Source: Prevotella sp. (lineage in GTDB: Bacteria > Bacteroidota > Bacteroidia > Bacteroidales > Bacteroidaceae). Taken from it: a stretch of 42,705 bases of DNA. The number at the start of each line of letters is the position of its first letter. Positions within the stretch are counted from its first letter, which is position 1. The DNA is taken from the NCBI GenBank assembly GCA_017447515.1, contig JAFSNG010000006.1:1-42705 (forward strand). The letters run 5' to 3'. The position numbers and the translations under genes were made by a program. Below are positions 9,553 through 16,442 of this stretch, in pieces. The notes under the pieces are model-generated. The model had not been told where the DNA came from. It saw only the letters and a list, made by a program, of their open reading frames with translations, and ran no database searches.

Positions 9553-10568
9553 TGTCGAAACAACATAATAACGAAATAACAGAAAAAATGAAACAACTCT
9601 CATCCGACACCATCCTGCAGCTGGTCAACGACTATCTAGATCATCTGCCCTACGACCGCCGTCCAGCATCGCTCTACGAACCGGTACAATATGTTTTGGC
9701 CATTGGCGGCAAGCGCATCCGTCCCGTACTCATGCTGTTAGGCTACAACCTCTGGCGCGAAAAACCCGAGGACATCCTCATGCCTGCCTGCGGCATCGAG
9801 ACCTATCATAACTACACCCTCCTGCACGACGACCTCATGGATAAGGCCGATATGCGTCGTGGTCATCTCACCGTCCATAAGAAGTGGGACGACAACAAGG
9901 CCATCCTTTCGGGCGACTCCATGCTCGTGCTGGCCTATCAGCGTGTCGCTCAGGTACCTGCCTGCAAATTGGAAAAGGTTCTGGACCTCTTTACCACTAC
10001 TGCTCTCGAAATCGGTGAGGGGCAGGAGTACGACATGTCGTTCGAGACCCGCAACGACGTCACTGAGGACGAGTACATCGAGATGATTCGCCTGAAGACC
10101 TCCGTCCTGCTGGCCTGTGCGCTGAAGATTGGTGGCATCCTCGCTGACGCGCCGCAGGAAGATGCCGAACTGCTCTACCGCTTGGGCGAACAAGTCGGAC
10201 TCGCCTTCCAGTTGCAGGACGACCTGCTCGATGTCTATGGCGACCCCGCCGTATTCGGTAAGTCCATCGGTGGCGACATCACCTGCAACAAGAAGACCTA
10301 TATGCTCATCAATGCCTATAATCGTGCCAACGACGAACAGCATGCCGAACTCGACCGATGGATCAATGCTGCAACCTTCGACCGTGCGGAAAAGGTGGCT
10401 GCCGTTACGCGCCTCTACGATGAGATTGGCATCCGTCAGCTCTGTGAGGACAAAATCAACTACTACTTCGAACTGGCGCGCCAGACCCTCAGCAAGGTCA
10501 ATGTCCCCGCCGAGCGCAAGCAAGCCCTCAGCGCCTACATGGACGAATTGTTGCACCGCAACAAATAA
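9552..10568 (+). CDS. Polyprenyl (isoprenyl) diphosphate synthase
   Basis: An all-helical prenyltransferase of 338 residues. GGKRIRP lies at residues 52-58, the first Asp-rich motif DDLMD at 93-97 (without the two-residue insertion typical of bacterial FPP synthases), DMRRG at 100-104, the second Asp-rich motif DDLLD at 223-227, and GKSIGGDITCNKKTYM after it. Elongates allylic diphosphates with IPP. The product chain length cannot be settled from the sequence: the un-inserted first motif resembles IspB or GGPP synthases, but Tyr sits five residues before it, a position that limits chain length in short-chain enzymes. Translationally coupled to the TonB gene by a 1-base overlap. Confidence 0.9.
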   Translation: MSKQHNNEITEKMKQLSSDTILQLVNDYLDHLPYDRRPASLYEPVQYVLAIGGKRIRPVLMLLGYNLWREKPEDILMPACGIETYHNYTLLHDDLMDKADMRRGHLTVHKKWDDNKAILSGDSMLVLAYQRVAQVPACKLEKVLDLFTTTALEIGEGQEYDMSFETRNDVTEDEYIEMIRLKTSVLLACALKIGGILADAPQEDAELLYRLGEQVGLAFQLQDDLLDVYGDPAVFGKSIGGDITCNKKTYMLINAYNRANDEQHAELDRWINAATFDRAEKVAAVTRLYDEIGIRQLCEDKINYYFELARQTLSKVNVPAERKQALSAYMDELLHRNK

Positions 10569-10576
10569 CCACTGTG

Positions 10577-10597
10577 CCCGACGGTTCTCCCGTCGGG
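10577..10597. repeat. 21-bp hairpin element, TTCTC loop (intergenic copy)
   Basis: Perfect 8-bp stem (CCCGACGG) around a TTCTC loop, in the 37-base gap between the prenyl synthase and tatD. There is no T-run after it, so it is not a typical terminator. It shares loop and geometry with copies at 15875-15895 and 24079-24096. Confidence 0.85.
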
Positions 10598-10605
10598 ATA
10601 AAAAT

Positions 10606-11403
10606 ATGAATTACATAGACACCCACTGCCACCTCGACGGTGAAGAATTCGCAGCAGATCGCGACGCCGTCGTCCAGCGAGCCCGAGAGGCTGGCTGCAC
10701 GGCAGTATTTCTGCCAGCCATCGATGCCGCCTCGTGCCGCACCGTCCTCGACGTCTGCCGTCAGTATCCTGATTACTGCCGTCCCATGCTCGGTCTCCAT
10801 CCCGAGGAAGTCCGCTCCGACTGGCAGGAAGTTTTGGCTCGCATAAAGTATTCTCTCACCTCTCACCTCTTGCCTCTCACCTCTCCTGCCATCGCCATCG
10901 GCGAAATAGGTCTTGACTATTACTGGAGTCGCGAGTTCGAACGCGAACAGCTTGAAGCCTTCGAGGCGCAGGTACGCTGGGCCGTTGAACTGCAGCTGCC
11001 CCTGATGATTCACTGTCGCAAGGCGCAGAACGAGATGGTCGCTATTATAAAAAGGTACGCGCACGACCTCCCTGGTGGCGTGTTCCATTGCTTTACGGGC
11101 AATGTTCAGGAGGCTCAACAGCTGTTGGAGTTCGACCGCTTTGTGTTGGGTATCGGTGGCGTACTCACTTTCAAGAAAAGCCATCTGCCCGAGACGCTGG
11201 CGGAGGTCGTACCCCTCGGCCGCATCGTTCTTGAGACCGACGCACCCTATATGGCCCCCGTACCCTTGCGCGGTCAGCGCAACGAGCCTGCCTTCATTCG
11301 ACACGTCATCACTCGCTTGGCCGAAGCCTACGGCGTCAGCGAAGAGGAAATCTGCCGCCAAACCAACGCCAACGTCGCACGCGTCTTTAAGGTGAATGGT
11401 TAA
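10606..11403 (+). CDS. TatD family metal-dependent hydrolase
   Basis: A 265-residue TIM-barrel hydrolase. The HxH metal motif is DTHCHLD (residues 5-11); the bridging Glu is in IGEIGLDYYW, further metal-binding His are in MIHCRKA and FHCFTGN, and the Asp is in LETDAPYMAP. TatD/YcfH-type proteins act as DNases or D-aminoacyl/nucleic acid hydrolases; the substrate is uncertain. I chose the ATG at 10606 because it places MNYIDTHCHLD at the N-terminus as in the family, although the frame stays open further upstream. Residues about 83-95 (SLTSHLLPLTSP) come from a heptamer repeat and lie just before the IGEIGLD motif. Confidence 0.93.
   Translation: MNYIDTHCHLDGEEFAADRDAVVQRAREAGCTAVFLPAIDAASCRTVLDVCRQYPDYCRPMLGLHPEEVRSDWQEVLARIKYSLTSHLLPLTSPAIAIGEIGLDYYWSREFEREQLEAFEAQVRWAVELQLPLMIHCRKAQNEMVAIIKRYAHDLPGGVFHCFTGNVQEAQQLLEFDRFVLGIGGVLTFKKSHLPETLAEVVPLGRIVLETDAPYMAPVPLRGQRNEPAFIRHVITRLAEAYGVSEEEICRQTNANVARVFKVNG
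10854..10888. repeat. Heptamer repeat inside tatD, TCTCACC family
   Basis: Five 7-bp units in strict register: TCTCACC twice, TCTTGCC, TCTCACC, TCTCCTG. It encodes serine, threonine and leucine residues not expected in TatD proteins at this point. Same word as in cmk and after the DASS gene. Confidence 0.85.
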
Positions 11404-11414
11404 AATTCCCTAAA

Positions 11415-11442
11415 CTATCAACTTTCAACTCTCAACTTTCAA
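11415..11442. repeat. Heptamer repeat after tatD, CTYTCAA family
   Basis: Four 7-bp units CTATCAA, CTTTCAA, CTCTCAA, CTTTCAA, beginning 12 bases after the tatD stop and ending just upstream of the promoter for tRNA-Ser. A related copy lies at the parA/parB junction (38256-38276). Confidence 0.92.
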
Positions 11443-11452
11443 CTTAATTGAC

Positions 11453-11460
11453 TATCTTTG
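11453..11460 (+). promoter_or_regulatory. -7 box for tRNA-Ser and the vanW-like gene
   Basis: TATCTTTG, 16 bases before the mature tRNA 5' end; spacing is right for a start a few bases before the tRNA. Confidence 0.65.
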
Positions 11461-11476
11461 CAGCCGCTTACAATTA

Positions 11477-11564
11477 GGAGAGGTGCTCGAGTGGTTGAAG
11501 AGGCACGCCTGGAAAGCGTGTAACCGGCAAAACCGGTTCGCAGGTTCGAATCCTGTTCTCTCCG
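11477..11564 (+). tRNA. tRNA-Ser(GGA)
   Basis: An 88-nt cloverleaf: acceptor GGAGAGG pairs with TCTCTCC, anticodon stem CACGC/GCGTG encloses CTGGAAA (anticodon GGA), a long class II variable arm (CCGG/CCGG) is present, and the T-arm contains TTCGAAT. Discriminator base G; CCA is not encoded. The following protein gene begins only 9 bases downstream, so tRNA 3' processing must cut very close to that start codon. Confidence 0.97.
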
Positions 11565-11573
11565 CGAAAGGAC

Positions 11574-12398
11574 ATGGAAAGAAAACTGTTTTGCGAAATC
11601 TCTCCTTTCACCTATCGGCTGTCGATGGAGAAGGAAATCCTGAAGCGTCACGTTCAGGACATGATGCGTAAGAAGCTGTTCGCCAAGGAGCGGACGGCGG
11701 AGTCGCTGCCCGTGGTTGTCTATCGCCACACCTCGCTGATTCGTCGTCGGCTGGGCAATGTCAACATGCAGTTGCAGGAGAACAAGGCAACGAACCTGGC
11801 GCTGGCGGTGAAACACATCGACGGGCTGGTGATTCGGCCTGGCGAAACGTTCTCCGTATGGCGACTCATTGGGCGTACTACCAAGCGAAAGGGCTACAAG
11901 GAGGGATTGACCATCGCCAAAGGCAAGCCCTCGCAGGGCATTGGCGGCGGCATGTGCCAGCTGTCGAATCTCATCCACTGGCTCGTATTGCACAGCGAGC
12001 TGACCATTACGGAGCATCACCACCACGATGGACTCGACCTCTTCCCCGACTTCGGCCGACAGATTCCCTTCGGCACCGGCACCAGCATCTCGTACAACTA
12101 CATCGACTATCGGTTCCGCAACGACACGCAGAATACCTATCAGCTCCGCCTATGGACGGACGACGAGTATCTGTGCGGTGAGTTGCGCGCCACGGAACAG
12201 CTGCCGCACACCTTCCACATTCATGCCGAGAACGAGTTCTTCTCACGGGAGAATGGCGTGGTCTATCGCAACGGTGAAGTCTATCGCGACGTCATTGACC
12301 GCGTATCCGGTCAACGCCTTGAAAGCCTTCTCATCCGCACCAACCATGCCCGTGTGATGTACGACTGCCCGCCCTCGATGGTTATCAAGGAAGAATAA
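11574..12398 (+). CDS. VanW family protein
   Basis: 274 residues. The central part carries the VanW-domain motifs: RPGETFSVWRLIG (about residues 87-99), KGYKEGLTIAKGK, then GGGMCQLSNLIHWL. A histidine-rich stretch EHHHHDGLDLFPDFGRQIPFGTG and a beta-rich end follow. There is no signal peptide, so the protein is probably cytoplasmic. VanW occurs beside some vancomycin-resistance genes but has no proven function, and none of vanH, A, X, R or S is here; resistance should not be inferred. The gene probably shares a transcript with tRNA-Ser. Confidence 0.88.
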   Translation: MERKLFCEISPFTYRLSMEKEILKRHVQDMMRKKLFAKERTAESLPVVVYRHTSLIRRRLGNVNMQLQENKATNLALAVKHIDGLVIRPGETFSVWRLIGRTTKRKGYKEGLTIAKGKPSQGIGGGMCQLSNLIHWLVLHSELTITEHHHHDGLDLFPDFGRQIPFGTGTSISYNYIDYRFRNDTQNTYQLRLWTDDEYLCGELRATEQLPHTFHIHAENEFFSRENGVVYRNGEVYRDVIDRVSGQRLESLLIRTNHARVMYDCPPSMVIKEE

Positions 12399-12441
12399 AA
12401 GCAAATAAGGCCCGCAGGTTTTTACTGCGAGCTTTCTTTTG
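12398..12441 (+). terminator. Probable terminator after the vanW-like gene
   Basis: Nested arms AAAGC/GCTTT and CGCAG/CTGCG around a T-rich loop, followed by CTTTT. The stem is interrupted, so strength is uncertain. Confidence 0.5.
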
Positions 12442-12539
12442 TCTATCCAGTACTATGGCCACTTCCATCAGAGTTGGCACGCCGAGATTGACGGAGTGCA
12501 ATATAACATGCTTGACAGCATGGAACTAAGAGAATTGAG

Positions 12540-12672
12540 ATAGAATGGTAAAGTTCTATGATAGGAAGAAGTGAACCCCAATTCGTCAATATACTTCAGA
12601 CAGAAATCTTTCAGGCTGATGTAGTAGATGCCTGGGTTGTTTGAGATAATAATTCCTGTCAATCCTTTCCAT
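12540..12672 (-). pseudogene. Possible internally deleted relic of a DUF4143-type AAA ATPase
   Basis: From an ATG at 12672 the minus strand encodes MERIDRNYYLKQ, which resembles the start of Bacteroidales AAA/DUF4143 ATPases. In a second frame it runs on as IISNNPGIYYISLKDFCLK, which resembles their extreme C-terminus (G-I-x-x-I-x-L-x-D-F-L-L). The P-loop and everything between are absent. This reading is from memory of the family; the match is short and the region could be something else. Confidence 0.35.
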
Positions 12673-12794
12673 ACTTCCGAATGTTTTGCGTATTACGCAT
12701 TTTTTCGAAAGAACTGACAAAAAAGACACTTGTGTCTGATGGAAGAAGTTTATCATCTGTGAATATGTAACTGGTAGAAAAGAAGTGGTATAAC

Positions 12795-12840
12795 TGCATT
12801 TTAGCGGAGTTTCGGCTGCTAAATTTTGCATTTTAGCGGA
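12795..12840. repeat. Direct repeat pair TGCATTTTAGCGGA
   Basis: Two identical 14-bp copies (12795-12808 and 12827-12840), 32 bp apart start to start, about three helical turns. They lie upstream of sdaA on one side and upstream of the relic on the other, so they may be a binding site belonging to either. Confidence 0.85.
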
Positions 12841-12858
12841 ATTTTGAAATATATTTTG

Positions 12859-12866
12859 TATATTTG
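12859..12866 (+). promoter_or_regulatory. -7 box of the sdaA promoter
   Basis: TATATTTG, 34 bases upstream of the ATG; the second TGCATTTTAGCGGA copy ends 18 bases before it, covering the expected -33 region. Confidence 0.6.
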
Positions 12867-12900
12867 CAGTCGAAAATGTGATTTAAAAACGAGATAAGAT

Positions 12901-14097
12901 ATGAAATCACTCAGAGAACTATTCCGAATCGGAAAAGGCCCGTCGAGCAGTCACACGATGGGGCCTAACAATGCAGCGCTCATCTATGCCAAGCGCCATC
13001 CCGAAGCCAAAAGCTTCGAAGTAACTCTATACGGTAGTCTCGCTGCCACGGGAAAAGGTCACATGACCGATGTGGCCATCATGGATGTGCTCAGTAAGAT
13101 TGCACCTGTGAACATCGTCTGGCAACCCAAGGAATTCCTGCCCTTCCACCCCAACGGCATGAAGTTCACGGCTGACGGAGGCGACGAGTGGACGGTGTAT
13201 AGCGTAGGCGGTGGTGCTCTGTCGGAGGGCAAGACCGAGGGTGACATGTTCGCTTCAGGCGGTGATGTCTATGAGATGAGCAAGATGAAGGATATCATGG
13301 CGTGGTGCGACAAAACTGGCCATGGTTACTGGGAGTATGTGGAACAGTGTGAAGGGCCGGAAATCTGGGACTATCTGAAGGAGGTCTTTGATACGATGCA
13401 GAGAGCCGTCGAGCGAGGTATCGATGCAGAAGGCGCACTGCCTGGTCCGTTGGGACTGGCGCGCAAGGCTGTATCCTACTATGTGAAGTCGCAAGGATAC
13501 AAGGAAGGTGTCCGTTACGGCGCCGCGCTCCATGCCTACGCGCTGGCCGTCAGTGAGGAGAATGCCTGTGGGGGTACGATTGTGACGGCTCCCACTTGTG
13601 GCAGTTGCGGTATACTTCCTGCCATTCTCTATGAGCACTACCACGATTTCAAATTCTCTGAGCAGCGTGTGCTGAGAGCCCTTGCCACAGCCGGTCTCTT
13701 TGGCAACGTGGTGAAACACAATGCCAGCATCAGCGGCGCGGAAGTGGGTTGCCAGGGTGAAGTGGGGGTTGCCTGTGCCATGGCTGCTGCAGCCGGTTGC
13801 CAGATATGGGGCGGTACACCCCACCAGATAGAATATGCTGCTGAGATGGGACTGGAGCACCATCTTGGTCTGACTTGCGACCCTATCTGCGGACTGGTTC
13901 AGATTCCCTGCATTGAGCGTAATGCCTTTGCTGCCACACGTGCTGCCGATGCCACCTTCTTTGCCATCACTTCCGATGGCAACCACCGCATCTCCTTCGA
14001 CCATGTGGTGGAGGTGATGAAGCGCACGGGCCATGACCTGCCCTCGCTCTACAAGGAAACCAGCGAAGGCGGTCTCGCCTTGGAATATGATGACTGA
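12901..14097 (+). CDS. sdaA: L-serine ammonia-lyase (iron-sulfur type)
   Basis: Converts L-serine to pyruvate and ammonia. A single chain of 398 residues: the beta domain (SLRELFRIGKGPSSSHTMGP at the N-terminus, KGHMTD) comes first and the alpha domain with the [4Fe-4S] ligands second (APTCGSCGILPA, CDPICGLVQIPCIERN). The SSHTMGP and TCGSCG motifs are intact. Single gene with its own promoter and a strong downstream terminator. Together with the threonine aldolase at 14385 and gdhA at 28413 it fits an amino-acid-fermenting metabolism. Confidence 0.95.
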   Translation: MKSLRELFRIGKGPSSSHTMGPNNAALIYAKRHPEAKSFEVTLYGSLAATGKGHMTDVAIMDVLSKIAPVNIVWQPKEFLPFHPNGMKFTADGGDEWTVYSVGGGALSEGKTEGDMFASGGDVYEMSKMKDIMAWCDKTGHGYWEYVEQCEGPEIWDYLKEVFDTMQRAVERGIDAEGALPGPLGLARKAVSYYVKSQGYKEGVRYGAALHAYALAVSEENACGGTIVTAPTCGSCGILPAILYEHYHDFKFSEQRVLRALATAGLFGNVVKHNASISGAEVGCQGEVGVACAMAAAAGCQIWGGTPHQIEYAAEMGLEHHLGLTCDPICGLVQIPCIERNAFAATRAADATFFAITSDGNHRISFDHVVEVMKRTGHDLPSLYKETSEGGLALEYDD

Positions 14098-14133
14098 AAA
14101 CACACGAGGCTTGGCTGAAAACGTGGCTAAAAG

Positions 14134-14174
14134 AAAAGAACCTATCTGAAAATCAATCAGTTAGGTTCTTTTTC
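14134..14174. terminator. Bidirectional terminator between sdaA and tRNA-Pro
   Basis: Arms AAGAACCTA and TAGGTTCTT with an inner CTGA/TCAG pairing, flanked by A-rich sequence on the left and T-rich on the right. It serves convergent sdaA (+) and tRNA-Pro (-). Confidence 0.85.
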
Positions 14175-14176
14175 TG

Positions 14177-14249
14177 TCGGGATGAGGCGACTCGAACGCC
14201 CGACCCCTACGTCCCGAACGTAGTGCGCTACCAACTGCGCTACATCCCG
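14177..14249 (-). tRNA. tRNA-Pro(CGG)
   Basis: A 73-nt cloverleaf: acceptor CGGGATG/CATCCCG, D-stem GCGC/GCGC, anticodon stem CTACG/CGTAG with loop TTCGGGA (anticodon CGG), T-loop TTCGAGT, discriminator A; CCA is not encoded. Confidence 0.97.
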
Positions 14250-14303
14250 ATTACTACGGAGTCGCTGAACCTGCAAAGGTCAGTGATTTTTCGTAAGCGG
14301 GTG

Positions 14304-14334
14304 CAAAAGTACGAAATTATTTTGAATTCTCAAA
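14304..14334 (-). promoter_or_regulatory. Promoter of tRNA-Pro
   Basis: Minus strand: -7 TACTTTTG (14304-14311) and -33 TTTG (14331-14334) with a 19-base spacer. Confidence 0.7.
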
Positions 14335-14384
14335 ATTTTTTCGTGATTTTGCTCATAAAAGTGTGTGATAACGAAGCGAAATGC

Positions 14385-15410
14385 CTATAAGAGGCGCTTC
14401 ATTTCGTCGAGTTCTTCCTGTGTCGTGGCCCACGAGGTGACGAAACGGCAGATGGTGCGATGGCCCTCGGCCTGTCCCCAATGGGTGAAGTCCATCTTGG
14501 CCGACAGCTCCTCGACCTTGGCATCGGGCAGGATGATGAACTGCTGGTTGGTGGGTGAGTCAAGCCAGAAGTCATATCCTTTCTCCTGGAAGATGCGTTT
14601 CATCTGCATGGCCATATCGATGGCGTGGCGCGACAGCTTGAAATAGAGATCGTCGGTGAACAGGGCATCGAACTGGAGTCCGATGAGTGCGCCCTTGGCA
14701 ATGACGGCACCGTGCTGCTTCTGGATGGAGAAGAAATGCTTGTGGGCCTGTCGGTTGGTGAAGACGACGGCCTCGCCACAGAGGGCGCCAATCTTGGTTC
14801 CACCAATGTAGAAAACGTCGCAGTGGCGTGCAAGATAGGGTAGGGTGATGTCGCAGCCTTCGGCCATGAGTCCGTAGCCCAGACGTGCTCCGTCGATGTA
14901 GAGCGGTATGTCGTACTGCTTACAGACCTGATAGATATCGTCCAGTTCGCGAGCGGTATAGAGCGTTCCCAATTCGGTTGGGAAAGTGATGTAGACCAAG
15001 CCCGGATGTACGGCGTGGTCACGATTGCCATCGTGATAGAAGTCATCGAGATAGCGGTTCAGCGTCTTGGCCTCCATCTTGCCCAGTGCGTCGGGGATGG
15101 TGATGATTTTGTGTTCCGTAAACTCGACGGCACCTGCCTCGTGGACGTTGATGTGGCCCGAGCCGACGCAGATGACACCCTCGTACTGATAGAGCATGGA
15201 GTCGATGGTGGTGGCGTTGGTCTGCGTGCCGCCTGTGAGGAAGAATATCTGTGCGTCGGGCATGCCGATGGTTTCGCGGATGCGTTCCTTTGCCCGCTCG
15301 GAGAAGGCGTCGAAGCCATAGGGTGTGGGTCGCTCATTATTGTATTTAATGAGGTTCTCGAGCACCTTGGGGTGTGCGCCGTTGTTATAGTCGCATTCGA
15401 AGGATATCAT
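14385..15410 (-). CDS. Low-specificity L-threonine aldolase family protein
   Basis: A PLP-dependent fold-type I beta-eliminating lyase/aldolase of 341 residues that splits threonine or allo-threonine to glycine and acetaldehyde. Visible motifs: the N-terminal FECDYNNGAHPKVLE, the PLP phosphate-binding GGTQTNA, IDGARLGYG (PLP ring Asp) and the Schiff-base lysine in GGTKIGALCGEA. The start overlaps the carbamoyltransferase stop by 4 bases (ATGA), making it the last gene of the arginine/proline run. Confidence 0.9.
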   Translation of the reverse strand: MISFECDYNNGAHPKVLENLIKYNNERPTPYGFDAFSERAKERIRETIGMPDAQIFFLTGGTQTNATTIDSMLYQYEGVICVGSGHINVHEAGAVEFTEHKIITIPDALGKMEAKTLNRYLDDFYHDGNRDHAVHPGLVYITFPTELGTLYTARELDDIYQVCKQYDIPLYIDGARLGYGLMAEGCDITLPYLARHCDVFYIGGTKIGALCGEAVVFTNRQAHKHFFSIQKQHGAVIAKGALIGLQFDALFTDDLYFKLSRHAIDMAMQMKRIFQEKGYDFWLDSPTNQQFIILPDAKVEELSAKMDFTHWGQAEGHRTICRFVTSWATTQEELDEMKRLL

Positions 15411-16393
15411 AGGGCTTCTAGCATGCGTTTGATGACTACTGAGCAGGAGATTTCGCGGTTGGCAGCTTCGGGGATGACGAGGCTGTTGGGCGACTCAATG
15501 ACATCGTCGGTAACGATGAGGTTACGGCGGACAGGCAGACAGTGCATGAACTTGCCGTTATTGGTCCACGACATGTGTTCGGTGTCGACAGTCCACGAAC
15601 GGTCCTCGCAGGTTATCTTGCCGTAGTCGGCAGGATTAGTGACACCAGGGTTCGACCAGTTTTTGGCGTAGATGAAGTCGGCACCTTCGAAGGCTTTGCG
15701 CTGGTCGTATTCCACGCGGGCATTGCCGACGAACTGCGGGTCGAGCTCGTAGCCTTTGGGGTGGGTGATGACGAGGTCGACATCGGCGGCGTTCATCCAC
15801 TGTGCGAAGCTGTTAGGCACGGCCTGCGGCAAGGCGCGGCAGTGAGGAGCCCAGGTGAGGACGACTTTAGGTTTGGCAGCGGGAGAACCGCTGCCCGCAC
15901 TGGCTTTCCAGTTCTCCTTAATCGTAATCAAATCGGCGAAGGCCTGCAGGGGATGCACCGTGGCGGTCTCCATAGCGAAGACGGGGCGGCCGCTGTAGCG
16001 GATGAACTGCTGCAGCACGGTTTCGGCATAGTCGTATTCGCGGTCAGTGAGTCCAGCGAAGGAGCGTACGCCGATGAGGTCGCAGTAGCAGCCCATGACG
16101 GGAATGGCTTCGAGCAGGTGTTCGCTCTTATCGCCATCCATGATAACGCCGCGCTCGGTCTCGAGTTTCCAGGCACCGGCATTGACATCGAGCACGATGA
16201 CATTCATGCCGAGGTTCATGGCGGCCTTCTGGGTGGAGAGGCGCGTGCGCAGTGAGTTATTGAAGAATATCATCATGAGGGTTTTGTTCTTGCCCAGATG
16301 CTGATACTTGTAACGGTCGTTCTTGATCTCGAATGCTTCGGCCATCGCCTTGTCCAGCGGGCCAATATCCTGTACGTTGACGAAGGTTTTCAT
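15407..16393 (-). CDS. argF': N-succinyl(acetyl)ornithine carbamoyltransferase
   Basis: Makes N-acylated citrulline from carbamoyl phosphate in the Bacteroidota variant of arginine synthesis. 328 residues with the modified carbamoyl-phosphate loop FFNNSLRTRLS (R49-T50-R51), ETATVHPLQAFAD, and HCLPVRRN near the C-terminus. These agree closely with my memory of the Bacteroides fragilis succinylornithine enzyme. In that enzyme residue 90 is Pro and in the acetylornithine enzymes the equivalent is Glu; here DGDKSEHLL places Ser at 90. A 7-residue stretch GSGSPAA is encoded by the 21-bp hairpin at 15875-15895 and seems to be an insertion before KPKVVLTWAPH. It lies just downstream of proA. Confidence 0.9.
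   Translation of the reverse strand: MKTFVNVQDIGPLDKAMAEAFEIKNDRYKYQHLGKNKTLMMIFFNNSLRTRLSTQKAAMNLGMNVIVLDVNAGAWKLETERGVIMDGDKSEHLLEAIPVMGCYCDLIGVRSFAGLTDREYDYAETVLQQFIRYSGRPVFAMETATVHPLQAFADLITIKENWKASAGSGSPAAKPKVVLTWAPHCRALPQAVPNSFAQWMNAADVDLVITHPKGYELDPQFVGNARVEYDQRKAFEGADFIYAKNWSNPGVTNPADYGKITCEDRSWTVDTEHMSWTNNGKFMHCLPVRRNLIVTDDVIESPNSLVIPEAANREISCSVVIKRMLEAL
15875..15895. repeat. 21-bp hairpin element inside argF', TTCTC loop
   Basis: Perfect 8-bp stem (plus strand GGCAGCGG) with loop GAGAA, which is TTCTC on the coding strand. Exactly seven codons long, so it keeps the frame. Confidence 0.85.
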
Positions 16394-16402
16394 AATTATT
16401 TT

Positions 16403-16442
16403 CGTTATTTCGTTATTACGGTATTCCGTGATTCCGTGTTTA
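16403..16442. repeat. Octamer repeat at the proA stop
   Basis: Five 8-bp units of CGTTATTT / CGTGATTC type in strict register between proA and argF'. The last unit (CGTGTTTA on the plus strand) contains the proA stop codon TAA on the minus strand. Confidence 0.88.

Larger units (their letters stand above)
12399..12900. other. 502-bp region without an intact gene
   Basis: AT-rich compared with its flanks. It contains the terminator of the vanW-like gene, a short hairpin (CATGCT/AGCATG, 12507-12522), a decayed minus-strand relic (about 12540-12672), a direct repeat pair (12795-12840), and the sdaA promoter. I see no intact gene or RNA. Confidence 0.7.

Noticed and set aside
10129..10605. N-terminal extension of the TatD frame into the prenyl synthase gene
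   Set aside because: Overlaps a well-supported gene in another frame and lacks similarity to TatD; the ATG at 10606 gives the usual N-terminus.
11574..12398. Vancomycin resistance suggested by the VanW name
   Set aside because: No vanH/A/X/R/S genes are nearby, and VanW-domain proteins are widespread without resistance.
11477..12398. Integration site or genomic island at tRNA-Ser
   Set aside because: No integrase, no repeated tRNA 3' end and no composition shift were seen downstream.
12468..12831. Small minus-strand frames upstream of sdaA as intact genes
   Set aside because: Neither frame carries a complete domain; best explained as a relic.
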